From Prolixibacteraceae bacterium (lineage in GTDB: Bacteria; Bacteroidota; Bacteroidia; Bacteroidales; Prolixibacteraceae), in the NCBI GenBank assembly GCA_019163175.1, contig JAFLKN010000003.1, positions 1-64,000 on the forward strand: DNA of 64,000 bases, in the 5' to 3' direction. The notes under the pieces were generated by a model that was not told the DNA's origin, did not search any database, and saw only the letters and a program-made list of their open reading frames with translations. Shown here piece after piece: positions 56,694 through 64,000 of the stretch. Position numbers and translations under genes: made by a program. Every line of letters begins with the position of its first letter. Position 1 is the stretch's first letter.

Positions 56694-57713
56694 ATGATCC
56701 GCTCGTACACCGATTATTCACTCCGGAAACACAATACTTTTGGCACAAATGCCATCACCAGATACTATTTTGAATTTACTGAAGCCGAAGACCTGAAAGG
56801 TTATCTGGAGACTACCAATGAATGGAGAAACAGAGAAATTCTGATTTTGGGCGAGGGAAGCAATCTGTTATTTATAAACGATTTTCAGGGACTGATTATT
56901 AACCCGAATATTCCCGGAATAAAAATCACCTATGAAGACCGCAATAACATTTGGCTTGAAGTTGGCGCAGGAGTAAAATGGGACGACCTGGTAGAATACT
57001 CGGTTTTTAACTGCTGGGGCGGTATTGAAAATTTATCGCTGATTCCCGGAAAAGTCGGGGCAGCAGCCGTGCAAAATATTGGTGCCTATGGAATGGAAAT
57101 CCAGAACCAGATTGAGTCCGTCACAGGTTTTGACCTCGAAACTCAAACTGAATATACCCTTGAAGCTTCGGAATGCCTATATGCCTACCGCGACAGTATT
57201 TTTAAAAATCAAATGAAAGACCGTTTTATCATTACCAGCGTGGTTTTCAAGCTTGATAAGTTTCCGGAGTTTATCCTGAATTATGGCGATCTGAAAGCTG
57301 AAACCGAGAAACTTGGAGCTGTCAATCTTCGAAACATTCGCAAAACGGTGATCAGTTTTCGCGAATCGAAATTACCCGATCCTAAAGTAATGGGAAATGC
57401 AGGCAGTTTCTTTAAAAACCCTATAATCGAAACATCAGTTGCAGAACAACTAATAACCGTTTATTCCAATATGCCGCATTACCCGGCTCCTGAAGGATAC
57501 ACCAAACTGGCAGCCGGCTGGTTGATTGAGCAATGTGGATGGAAAGGCTTTCGACGAGGCGATGCAGGCGTACACGATAAGCAGGCACTGGTGCTTGTTA
57601 ACTATGGAAATGCCACCGGTAAAGAAATTTTCAACCTTTCAGAAGAAATAAAAAAATCGGTTCATGATAAGTTTGGCATGGAACTGGAACGCGAAGTGAA
57701 CGTAATTGGATAA
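56694..57713 (+). CDS. murB: UDP-N-acetylenolpyruvoylglucosamine reductase
   Basis: Second step of peptidoglycan precursor synthesis, reducing the MurA product to UDP-MurNAc with FAD and NADPH. The 339-residue type I enzyme has LGEGSNLLF for FAD, IPGKVGAAAVQNIGAYGMEI, the catalytic Tyr/Arg region (YRDSIFK) and the proton-donor Ser in GNAGSFFKNPI. Its Tyr loop region is present, as in E. coli. It stands alone, away from murA at 18701. Confidence 0.96.
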   Translation: MIRSYTDYSLRKHNTFGTNAITRYYFEFTEAEDLKGYLETTNEWRNREILILGEGSNLLFINDFQGLIINPNIPGIKITYEDRNNIWLEVGAGVKWDDLVEYSVFNCWGGIENLSLIPGKVGAAAVQNIGAYGMEIQNQIESVTGFDLETQTEYTLEASECLYAYRDSIFKNQMKDRFIITSVVFKLDKFPEFILNYGDLKAETEKLGAVNLRNIRKTVISFRESKLPDPKVMGNAGSFFKNPIIETSVAEQLITVYSNMPHYPAPEGYTKLAAGWLIEQCGWKGFRRGDAGVHDKQALVLVNYGNATGKEIFNLSEEIKKSVHDKFGMELEREVNVIG

Positions 57714-57788
57714 AAGTTGTAAGTGATCAGTCTCCACTGGCAATCGATATGGGACTGAAAACTGTAGCTGATTACTGCCTTATATCGA

Positions 57789-58415
57789 CTATTTCCTACA
57801 AACATTCATCCAAAACTTCATCGGTTCTTCGTTTGGCATATGTTTCACCGGTTCGTCAATTTCGCAATATTCAACCAATCCAAACTTCCCAAACTCACGT
57901 TCTACCGAATCCAAATCATAGAAAAACACTTTCAGTCCATTTTGAATCCGAAATCGGTCTTTGCTGATTTGTTTTCCGGTTCCATACAATTTGGTGTTAC
58001 CTTTTGAGACTACTACAAAAATCATGATTCCGCCAGTCCGAAGCTGGCTGTAGCAGTTTTTCAGGAATTGACTGCGCTCCTTTTGATTGAGCAAGTGAAT
58101 CAACGCATAACAGTAAATTGCATCATAAAGCAAATCATCGAAAGGCATTTGAGCGACCGATCCGTGATAAATCGGAAAGTCCAGTCCATTCTCACGGGCA
58201 AGTTGAATAGCAGTTCCCGAAATTTCAATTCCAGTTACGTCAAAACCACTTTCAACAAACAATTTGGCATTACGCCCATCGCCAACACCGGGGATCAGTA
58301 TTTTCTGAAGCTTATTCTCAGCAAATAAATCCCGTGCAAATAAGGTCGAATCTGCAGGTTCAAATTGCCACATCATCCCTATCTTCTGAAACATATTATC
58401 CCAAAATTCGCTCAT
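57789..58415 (-). CDS. Class I SAM-dependent methyltransferase (TPMT-like)
   Basis: The 208-residue protein begins MSEFWDNMFQKIGMMWQFEPADS, like thiopurine/tellurite-type methyltransferases. It has the SAM motif I ILIPGVGDGRNAKLFVESGFDVTGIEIS, then YDAIYCYALIHLL and LRTGGIMIFVVVS. The substrate is unknown. It is 7 bases downstream of a second, different methyltransferase gene, so the two are likely co-transcribed. Confidence 0.85.
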   Translation of the reverse strand: MSEFWDNMFQKIGMMWQFEPADSTLFARDLFAENKLQKILIPGVGDGRNAKLFVESGFDVTGIEISGTAIQLARENGLDFPIYHGSVAQMPFDDLLYDAIYCYALIHLLNQKERSQFLKNCYSQLRTGGIMIFVVVSKGNTKLYGTGKQISKDRFRIQNGLKVFFYDLDSVEREFGKFGLVEYCEIDEPVKHMPNEEPMKFWMNVCRK

Positions 58416-58422
58416 CTTTTTT

Positions 58423-59061
58423 TTATGCTTTAACTCCTATAAAAATCAAGTCGGTAGTTAAGCTACCATCCGGTTCGGTGTAGTCTTGCCTTTTTGCCTG
58501 AATAAGTTCAAATCCATAGTGCAGAAAGACTGCTTCTAAATCAGACTGCTTGTGGTAATTAAAGTAGATTTCGGCATTTCCCGAAAAGCTGGTTGTTTCA
58601 AATCCCGCACGACTTTCGTCGCCCTCCATGGTGCTGAGATACAAAACACCTCCGGAAACTAATCTGTTGGCACAATCAGCAATCAGTTTTTCAGCATCAG
58701 TCTTTGACAAAAATGGCAGACAAAAAGAGCACATTACCGCATCAAACTTTTCAGGAAGAATAGAAATATCACGGACATCCATTACCCGGAAATCAACTTC
58801 CGGTAATGCTTGTTTCGCCAGTTCAATCATGCGGGGAGCCAAATCCAATCCTAAAATCCGGCTTTGCGGGAAACGTTGTTTCAATAATCGTGTCACATTT
58901 CCCGGACCGCAAGCCAATTCTAAAATAGAAGGGTTTTCGTTATTAATTATATTACAAAAACGTTGGATGGAATCTTCATATCCTCCAACATCAGCAAACC
59001 GCAGCGCGTATTCAGATGCAAATTCATCGAACCGCTGCACTGAAAGTTCAAAGTTCTCCAT
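58423..59061 (-). CDS. Class I SAM-dependent methyltransferase (type 11/25 fold)
   Basis: The 212-residue protein has motif I ILELACGPGNVTRLLKQRFPQSRILGLDLA, an acidic residue binding the ribose in GLDLAP, then FDAVMCSFCLPFL and RLVSGGVLYLSTMEG. The substrate is unknown. It starts one base before the stop of the DUF2007 gene and precedes the TPMT-like gene by 7 bases. The two methyltransferases share only the common fold. Confidence 0.85.
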   Translation of the reverse strand: MENFELSVQRFDEFASEYALRFADVGGYEDSIQRFCNIINNENPSILELACGPGNVTRLLKQRFPQSRILGLDLAPRMIELAKQALPEVDFRVMDVRDISILPEKFDAVMCSFCLPFLSKTDAEKLIADCANRLVSGGVLYLSTMEGDESRAGFETTSFSGNAEIYFNYHKQSDLEAVFLHYGFELIQAKRQDYTEPDGSLTTDLIFIGVKA

Positions 59062-59316
59062 CTATTCTTTTATTCCTTCTGCCTTTTCATATTGATCGAT
59101 CACCTCTCTGGCCTTTTCGTAATCGAGACTTGATACAAAAATTTTCACTGATCCGGCTCCTCCGCCGGCAACATTCCACGGAGCTAAAACGCCCATACGC
59201 TCATCCTTCAGAAAAGACTCAACTTCTGCATTATCCAGAAGGCTCTTTACCAATGAAGCTTCCCATTGATTACCATCAAAAACTTCAACTGCGCTAATTT
59301 CCTGATTTGAATCCAT
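59062..59316 (-). CDS. DUF2007 domain protein
   Basis: The 84-residue protein contains VEVFDGNQWEASLVKSLLDNAEVESFLKDE, then VKIFVSSLDYEKAREVIDQYEK, the pattern of the DUF2007 putative signal-transducing domain (a small ferredoxin-like fold related to PII-type folds). No signal peptide. It directly abuts the downstream methyltransferase gene and follows the dipeptide epimerase by 32 bases, so four genes (60455 to 57789) may form one transcript. Confidence 0.8.
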   Translation of the reverse strand: MDSNQEISAVEVFDGNQWEASLVKSLLDNAEVESFLKDERMGVLAPWNVAGGGAGSVKIFVSSLDYEKAREVIDQYEKAEGIKE

Positions 59317-59348
59317 AGAGATATGATTTTAAATGATGCTATATTCTT

Positions 59349-60455
59349 TCAACGAATTACGAATCCGGTTAATCTTTTCAGATACGAAGAATCTAAACTG
59401 GCGCCCAGACCCGGAACTTCAGGAATCGTAACCAGTCCATTTTTCCCATATTGAATTCCTCCCAAAACCGGATCTTCGCTAAACATCATAGGTGTATCGA
59501 AATCGCAAAACAGAACCTGATCGCTGGTCAACGCCAAATGTGCCGAAGCCGTGAATCCAATCCTCGATTCGAGAAATCCACCGATTTGTAGTTGCAAGTT
59601 AGCCTTTTCAGCCAACTGAATAATCTTTTGTGCCTTAAATATTCCTGATGATTTTCCCAGTTTGATGTTGAACGACTGAGCAGCTTCCAACTCAATCAGA
59701 CGTTTGGCATCGTGATGATCGCAGCAGGATTCGTCAGCCATAATCATTACCGGAACACTATTCTTAATTCGTGATAATTCCATGAAATTCCAGCGCGGAA
59801 TCGGTTCTTCGCAAAACTGAATATTATATGGAGCCAATTCATTTAAAACACGAATGGCTGACTCAACGTCCCACCCCTGATTGGCATCGATCCTCAACGG
59901 AATTTCGTCACCAATCTGGGTCCGAATAGATTTAACCCGTAGAATATCTTTATTCGGATTATCTCCCAATTTCACTTTAATAACCTCAAATCCACATTCC
60001 CGAATGGTTTGAGCATCCGAAATCATCTGCTCCAAATCTCCAAGACTGACCGTATAGTCTGTTTTTAAAACTTTGTTGTTTTGTCCGCCCAGAAAAGCAT
60101 ACAACGGAAGGCCTGCCTGTTGCGAAGCAATGTCGTAAAGTGCAATATCAAATGCACTTTTAATACTCGAATTGCCAAAAATCGTACGATCCATAATTTC
60201 TGAGCAAGTCTCAATATCGAGCGGATTTTTTCCAAGCAAAGCTTTAGCCAGATAGTTGGCTACCACATAACACGTTTCCATGCTTTCGCCGTTAATAGGC
60301 ATAAACGGACTGCATTCTCCAAATCCGCTCAGCCCCTCATTCGTTCGAATTACTACCACAACGTTCTCAGCATATTCAAAAGAACCAAGCGAAATCACAA
60401 AAGCCTTTTTAAGCTTGACTGGAAATTGATAAACTTCTATTTGGGTAATTTGCAT
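59349..60455 (-). CDS. Dipeptide epimerase (enolase superfamily)
   Basis: The 368-residue protein has the muconate-lactonising-type barrel: the KxK motif VIKVKLG (second Lys catalytic), metal ligands in RIDANQGW, FCEEPI and MADESC, and the opposing Lys in FNIKLGKSSG. The family includes L-Ala-D/L-Glu epimerase, used in murein-peptide recycling, and relatives with other dipeptides. The exact substrate cannot be set from sequence. It is the first gene of a likely four-gene unit. Confidence 0.88.
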   Translation of the reverse strand: MQITQIEVYQFPVKLKKAFVISLGSFEYAENVVVVIRTNEGLSGFGECSPFMPINGESMETCYVVANYLAKALLGKNPLDIETCSEIMDRTIFGNSSIKSAFDIALYDIASQQAGLPLYAFLGGQNNKVLKTDYTVSLGDLEQMISDAQTIRECGFEVIKVKLGDNPNKDILRVKSIRTQIGDEIPLRIDANQGWDVESAIRVLNELAPYNIQFCEEPIPRWNFMELSRIKNSVPVMIMADESCCDHHDAKRLIELEAAQSFNIKLGKSSGIFKAQKIIQLAEKANLQLQIGGFLESRIGFTASAHLALTSDQVLFCDFDTPMMFSEDPVLGGIQYGKNGLVTIPEVPGLGASLDSSYLKRLTGFVIR

Positions 60456-60586
60456 TCTGATTGGTTTTTTGATTCAAAATAATTGGTCATACCAAAGACT
60501 TCCAAAGTTAGGTTTTATTATGACAGGCTGATGCAAATCAGGATACAAAAGATGACGAAATGAACTAATATTAAATTCAGAATTAT

Positions 60587-61087
60587 TTACTTTACTTTGC
60601 CCATCCTGAAGGTTCTGGCTTTCTGCTTTCCATCAACAATAGCAGCGATTTCGACAGATAGCGAATCATTTACCAAAAACGAATAGGTGATTTTCTGTGG
60701 AAAATCGTGCTTCGGATTTTCAAAGACAACCGTGCTGTCAGTCAGGCTGGTTTGCACAAACACAACAGGCTTCCCTTCATTCTGATCGGGAACGGTTGGT
60801 ATGTAATACAACTTACCCCTTCTCTGCTCCAAACGGATAGATTCTAATGAAACAGTATCTCCTTTACTCACAAAAAAACTCCTGCCTGCAAATGTTGAAT
60901 CGTCCTTTTGTTGCCAGCTTTCGGTTAAAATACCTTTACTCGATTCTATTTGCCAGCAACCTAAAAGCCATCCGGCTTTTCGAAGTTCCAGGTATGTAAG
61001 TGATTCCACCCTTTTGTTTTTTAGCCTAGGCTGACAAGCAAAAAGAAGGAAGATACCAAATAAGAGTATATACTGTTTCATAAGCAT
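60587..61087 (-). CDS. DUF6265-type lipoprotein
   Basis: The 166-residue protein has a lipoprotein signal (YILLFGIFLLFACQ; Cys at about 18). It has the conserved pattern WLLGCWQIES near 40, ESWQ, and FENPKHDFPQKITYSF, which fits the DUF6265 family of lipocalin-like proteins. It is probably anchored in the envelope. A second ATG two codons in (61081) is an alternative start. It lies after creD but is separated from it by a terminator. Confidence 0.78.
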   Translation of the reverse strand: MLMKQYILLFGIFLLFACQPRLKNKRVESLTYLELRKAGWLLGCWQIESSKGILTESWQQKDDSTFAGRSFFVSKGDTVSLESIRLEQRRGKLYYIPTVPDQNEGKPVVFVQTSLTDSTVVFENPKHDFPQKITYSFLVNDSLSVEIAAIVDGKQKARTFRMGKVK

Positions 61088-61104
61088 GAGGATGCGTGAA
61101 GGTA

Positions 61105-61143
61105 GAAAAAATAACCCAGCGGAATCCTCTGGGTTATTTTTTA
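61105..61143 (-). terminator. Terminator after creD
   Basis: Stem AATAACCCAG / CTGGGTTATT with a 9-base loop and a T run on the minus strand, starting 11 bases beyond the creD stop. Confidence 0.82.
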
Positions 61144-61153
61144 ACTTCTGGAT

Positions 61154-62461
61154 TTATGCCTCTGAATACCATTTAATCTGCTGAGATGCCCGCATAATAA
61201 TTACCAGAATCACAAACAGCCCGACACTTCCGGCCAACAACGCAAAATCCTGCAACTGCAAAATGGTAAAAAGAAAAATATACAATCCAATTTGCAGTAA
61301 ACTTACCCATGCAACCATCCGTACATTTTTAAGGATAGAATACGAATACCACGAAATGAGCGAAGTAACTGCAACCGACGAAATCAGGTAAGCCCAATTG
61401 AAACCAGTCTGTTCGCCAATAGAAGTAAGCAAAGCATAAAAAATCAATAAGGCAAAAGCTACCAACGAATATTGGAAAGGATGAATCCGTGTTTTGCTTT
61501 TCATTTCGATAAAGATGAAGATGATAAAATTAAGTGCAATAAAAAGTATAGCGTATTTCACCGAGCGCATCGATTTCTGGTAGTGATCAATGGGAATGAG
61601 CAGTTGCACCCCCAAAGTAGCCTCATGCGTGTTGTATTTCCGGTCAACCCATTGCTGCGGAAAATTACGGTTTAAATGAGTGACCAACCAGTTGGCAGTA
61701 AATCCGCTAGCTGTAACGTTCCGGTCTGAAGGAAGAAATCCTCCGGTAAAACTTGGGGAAGCCCAGTCTGATTTCATAACAACTTCTGATGTTTTACCCA
61801 GTGCTTCTACCGACAAATCTTCAGAACCATTCAAAACCAATTCAATCTCAAAGTTCATTGGCTGGTTTAGTTTAATTTCATCAGCCTTTACCGTTATTCC
61901 GGATTGAAATAAATCGGTATCAGCAACTCCAGGATCGACCTTACATTTCTGATCGTTAATAACCAGTTCGGGCAGGTTTTTAATGCCCCGCATATCCGAA
62001 ATACCCAGGGTAAAATAGGCTGCATCCCAGTTGTACTGAGCATTTGGAATATCCAGCTGCGAAACATCCGGCTGGGCAAATTTGCCTTTCAGCTTGATGC
62101 GGCCTTCGTAGACCACCACTTCGTATATGCCACGTTTACGCTTTTCCGGAGACAGGGACCCATCTGTTTTTAATGTTTCAGGCAAAAAATGGGCAATTCC
62201 ATGCCGTTCAATCGCACCTTGGTTATTCTCATTTTGCTCCTGAACCGAGAATGGAACATTCAGCACCGGGCCGGCCACTACTTGCTTTCCGCCCCATTGG
62301 GCGTACAATTCGCTTTTTACTTTTTCGCTGAGTGCGATTCTTTCGTTAATAATCTCCATAATTAAGAAGGACGGAATAAGCAATAGAATCGCCAAGCCCG
62401 ATACGATGATCATTTTCACACTGTAACTGTTCATGAATTGTTGAATGTGTTTTGTTTCCAT
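61154..62461 (-). CDS. creD: CreD-like inner-membrane protein
   Basis: The 435-residue protein has an N-terminal membrane helix (about 15-33), a large periplasmic domain (about 40-300, with VVAGPVLNVPF and FLPETLKTDGSLSPEKRKRGIYEVVVYEG) and four to five C-terminal helices (about 305-430). This is the CreD (inner membrane protein linked to colicin and beta-lactam tolerance) layout. Its molecular role is not established. It lies downstream of a winged-helix regulator and a membrane protein, with an operator-like palindrome at 62482-62496. Confidence 0.88.
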   Translation of the reverse strand: METKHIQQFMNSYSVKMIIVSGLAILLLIPSFLIMEIINERIALSEKVKSELYAQWGGKQVVAGPVLNVPFSVQEQNENNQGAIERHGIAHFLPETLKTDGSLSPEKRKRGIYEVVVYEGRIKLKGKFAQPDVSQLDIPNAQYNWDAAYFTLGISDMRGIKNLPELVINDQKCKVDPGVADTDLFQSGITVKADEIKLNQPMNFEIELVLNGSEDLSVEALGKTSEVVMKSDWASPSFTGGFLPSDRNVTASGFTANWLVTHLNRNFPQQWVDRKYNTHEATLGVQLLIPIDHYQKSMRSVKYAILFIALNFIIFIFIEMKSKTRIHPFQYSLVAFALLIFYALLTSIGEQTGFNWAYLISSVAVTSLISWYSYSILKNVRMVAWVSLLQIGLYIFLFTILQLQDFALLAGSVGLFVILVIIMRASQQIKWYSEA

Positions 62462-62481
62462 TGTTTAAAATTTTAAAAGTG

Positions 62482-62496
62482 CTTTGAATTACAAAG
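62482..62496. promoter_or_regulatory. Operator-like palindrome upstream of creD
   Basis: CTTTG-AATTA-CAAAG, 20 bases upstream of the creD ATG. It matches the palindrome at 63453-63469 in both half-sites and in flanking bases (AAAAGT and CTTTGAA.TACAAAGT). Confidence 0.6.
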
Positions 62497-62512
62497 TGTA
62501 CAAATAAAAAAA

Positions 62513-62809
62513 TTATTGATTGCCAATTAGTTCTTCCAATGCCGCCAGATGCTGACGGAACAAACTCTTTCCAAGATCTGTAGCACGGTAGGTAGTGCTG
62601 GGTTTCCGCCCAATAAATTGCTTGGAAACCACAATAATCTCTTGCTGTTCCAAAGCTTTCAGGTGACTGGCCAGATTCCCGTCAGTCAACTCAAGTAAGT
62701 CTTTCAGAGCATTGAAATCGAGCGTGTCGTTCACCATAAGTGCCGACATGATTCCAAGCCTGATGCGGCTTTCAAATACTTTCTGAAGATTTCCTATCGG
62801 GTTCTTCAT
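62513..62809 (-). CDS. Winged-helix transcriptional regulator
   Basis: The 98-residue protein is a single winged helix-turn-helix (ESRIRLGIMSALMVNDTLDFNALKDLLELTDGNLASHLKALEQQEII, then the wing KQFIGRKPSTTYRATDLG), of the MarR/ArsR-like HTH_34 type. No effector domain is present. Its ATG overlaps the stop of the upstream membrane-protein gene by four bases. It is the natural candidate to bind the CTTTG-N5-CAAAG palindromes before both halves of this locus. Confidence 0.88.
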   Translation of the reverse strand: MKNPIGNLQKVFESRIRLGIMSALMVNDTLDFNALKDLLELTDGNLASHLKALEQQEIIVVSKQFIGRKPSTTYRATDLGKSLFRQHLAALEELIGNQ

Positions 62810-63444
62810 CGCTCGTATTTATAATACATCACTATTCCATAAATGATGTGCATTAAACCGAATCCTACAGCCCAAAACAGCAGACCATGATTAATGAAAA
62901 TTCCGGCCAAAATTCCCAATACGATTTCGGTCAGACCCAAATAATGAATTTCGCCAAAAGTAAATTTACCGGCATTCACCAATGATAAGCCATAAAAAAT
63001 GAGTGTTACCGAAGCCACCAACTCAATATTGTTCCGGAATATCAGAATAGTTGCGAAAATCCCTCCTGAAACCAGAGGAATGAACAAATGCGACAGCAAG
63101 CGTTTGGTCGAACTCGTCCAAAAAGAAAGACCTCCTTTTTTTGCTTTCCTGAAAGAAAAGTAAAAAGCCCCAAAAGATGCAGTAACCAAAATAAGTAACG
63201 CATCAATGGCTAAACGAAATCGGATATCGTTGGTCGGTGAATCGCCCAAGCTACGCAAGTATTCGTCGTATTGCACATGTCCCGAATCCAGAATCAGAAA
63301 ATAAGCAACTGCTGCGCCAATCAAAGCACATACGCCTGCGAAGACGCCCGATAAACCGCTTAATGATAAAAACTTGGAAGATCGTTCCATGATCTCGCGG
63401 ATGGCCTGAAGATCTTCTTTGGGATTGGTCGAATTTGTTTTCAT
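62806..63444 (-). CDS. Six-helix membrane protein of the creD locus
   Basis: The 212-residue protein has a cytoplasmic N-terminus (KEDLQAIREIMERSSKFLSLSGLSG) and about six membrane helices between 30 and 205. I do not know a functional family. It is the first gene of the unit, translationally coupled to the winged-helix regulator (ATGA overlap), so it may modulate the regulator or be its target. Confidence 0.75.
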   Translation of the reverse strand: MKTNSTNPKEDLQAIREIMERSSKFLSLSGLSGVFAGVCALIGAAVAYFLILDSGHVQYDEYLRSLGDSPTNDIRFRLAIDALLILVTASFGAFYFSFRKAKKGGLSFWTSSTKRLLSHLFIPLVSGGIFATILIFRNNIELVASVTLIFYGLSLVNAGKFTFGEIHYLGLTEIVLGILAGIFINHGLLFWAVGFGLMHIIYGIVMYYKYER

Positions 63445-63452
63445 TTAAAAGT

Positions 63453-63493
63453 ACTTTGAAATACAAAGTTAATAATTGAAATTTATAAAACAA
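63453..63493 (-). promoter_or_regulatory. Promoter with overlapping operator for the creD locus
   Basis: Minus strand: TTG (63491-63493), a 19-base spacer, TAACTTTG (63464-63471). A palindrome ACTTTG-AAATA-CAAAGT (63453-63469) overlaps the -7 box and the predicted start. Binding there would block transcription. Confidence 0.7.
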
Positions 63494-63501
63494 GTGTTGA
63501 C

Positions 63502-63553
63502 AAAAAAAAATTCCGGCTTCACTCCCCTTTTCAGGAAAACGAATACCGGAATT
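63502..63553 (-). terminator. Terminator after trxB
   Basis: Stem AATTCCGG (63509-63516) with CCGGAATT (63546-63553), a 29-base loop, and a long T run on the minus strand. Confidence 0.7.
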
Positions 63554-63587
63554 TCTGAATTTATATTAATCCCTTAAAACTTACAAT

Positions 63588-64000
63588 TTATCCGATTTCG
63601 CGGGTGATTGAGATGGCTGCAATAGTTCCATCGGCAATGGCTGTGGTAATCTGCCTGTACTTTTTGCTGGTCACATCGCCCACGGCAAACACGCCATCAA
63701 TGTTGGTGCGTTTATCCTCATCAGTTTTGATGTAGCCCCACTCATCGAGTTCAAACTGATTGTTGAATATTTCGAGGTTGGGTTTTAGTCCAATAAAAAC
63801 AAAAATACCGTCGGCAGTGATTGTTTTCATCTCTTTGGTTTTCATATCTTCCACTTCAACCACCATTTTATCTCCATCTTTTTTAATCGCACGTGGTTCG
63901 TGCGATAACATGAACGAAACTTTAGGATTCTCAAACGCTTTTTCCTGTGCTGTTTTGTTGGCCTGAAGTTGGTCGAACTGGTGCACGATGGTAATTTTGG
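63588..64000 (-). CDS. trxB: Thioredoxin reductase, C-terminal part (partial at window edge)
   Basis: The frame stays open to the window edge; the visible part is about 137 residues. It reads KITIVHQFDQLQANK at the edge, then DGIFVFIGLKPNLEIF and the FAD-binding end motif TNIDGVFAVGDVTSKKYRQITTAIADGTIAA. This is the C-terminal half of low-molecular-weight thioredoxin reductase. The CxxC active site would lie in the missing part. A GTG at 63986 is an internal Val codon, not a start. Confidence 0.88.
   Translation of the reverse strand, partial: KITIVHQFDQLQANKTAQEKAFENPKVSFMLSHEPRAIKKDGDKMVVEVEDMKTKEMKTITADGIFVFIGLKPNLEIFNNQFELDEWGYIKTDEDKRTNIDGVFAVGDVTSKKYRQITTAIADGTIAAISITREIG

Noticed and set aside
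63588-63986. Treating the frame from the GTG at 63986 as a complete small protein
   Set aside because: The frame continues to the window edge and encodes the thioredoxin reductase C-terminal half, so the GTG is internal.

Overview
This window is chromosomal DNA from a member of the Bacteroidota. The evidence is the rpsL-rpsG-fusA-rpsJ-rplC-rplD-rplW-rplB gene order without tuf, promoters of the TTG-N17-23-TAnnTTTG type, a type IX secretion (T9SS) C-terminal sorting domain, DUF4290 and DUF4494 proteins, a short primary sigma factor and a second EF-G paralogue. Class Bacteroidia, perhaps the Marinilabiliales/Prolixibacteraceae, is an inference. Most of the window is dense core genome. No prophage, insertion sequence or CRISPR array was seen.

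Layout. 1-5220: str/S10 ribosomal operon (minus) behind two tandem promoters. 5292-8845: HlyD-type adaptor and a C39-peptidase ABC exporter. 9396-11552: EF-G paralogue lacking the catalytic His. 11688-15136: GT-C type membrane glycosyltransferase and a T9SS cargo protein. 15532-22616 (plus): UvrD/PcrA helicase, DUF4290, MurA, thioredoxin-like protein, GrpE, DnaJ. 22709-28757: MltG, FprA-type flavodiiron protein, DUF4494, an unknown protein, BipA/TypA. 28881-39765: complete histidine operon (minus) with its own leader. 39937-48593: GH88/105 hydrolase, primary sigma factor, HtrA protease, Cache-type sensor kinase, LOG-family protein, GyrB. 48940-53840: outer-membrane barrel and large TPR protein. 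54135-61087: small envelope protein, FtsE, glycosyltransferase, MurB, two methyltransferases, DUF2007 protein, dipeptide epimerase, DUF6265 lipoprotein. 61154-63444: creD operon with its winged-helix regulator. 63588-64000: 3' part of a thioredoxin reductase.

The most notable find is ahead of hisG: a 20-codon leader peptide containing HYGHHH, followed by mutually exclusive hairpins and an intrinsic terminator. This is a textbook ribosome-stalling attenuator. The his operon encodes every step (HisG, IE, A, H, F, bifunctional B, C, D). It is interrupted by eamA, purU, tlpA, an antisense tRNA-Glu gene and two four-helix-bundle genes. Each four-helix-bundle gene sits inside its own inverted repeat, and two gene-less inverted repeats of a related style lie at other his junctions.

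Other points are a MurA with Asp in place of the fosfomycin-target Cys, palindromic operators before both transcription units of the creD locus, and several starts that must be moved inward because promoter-like elements lie inside the longer reading frames.
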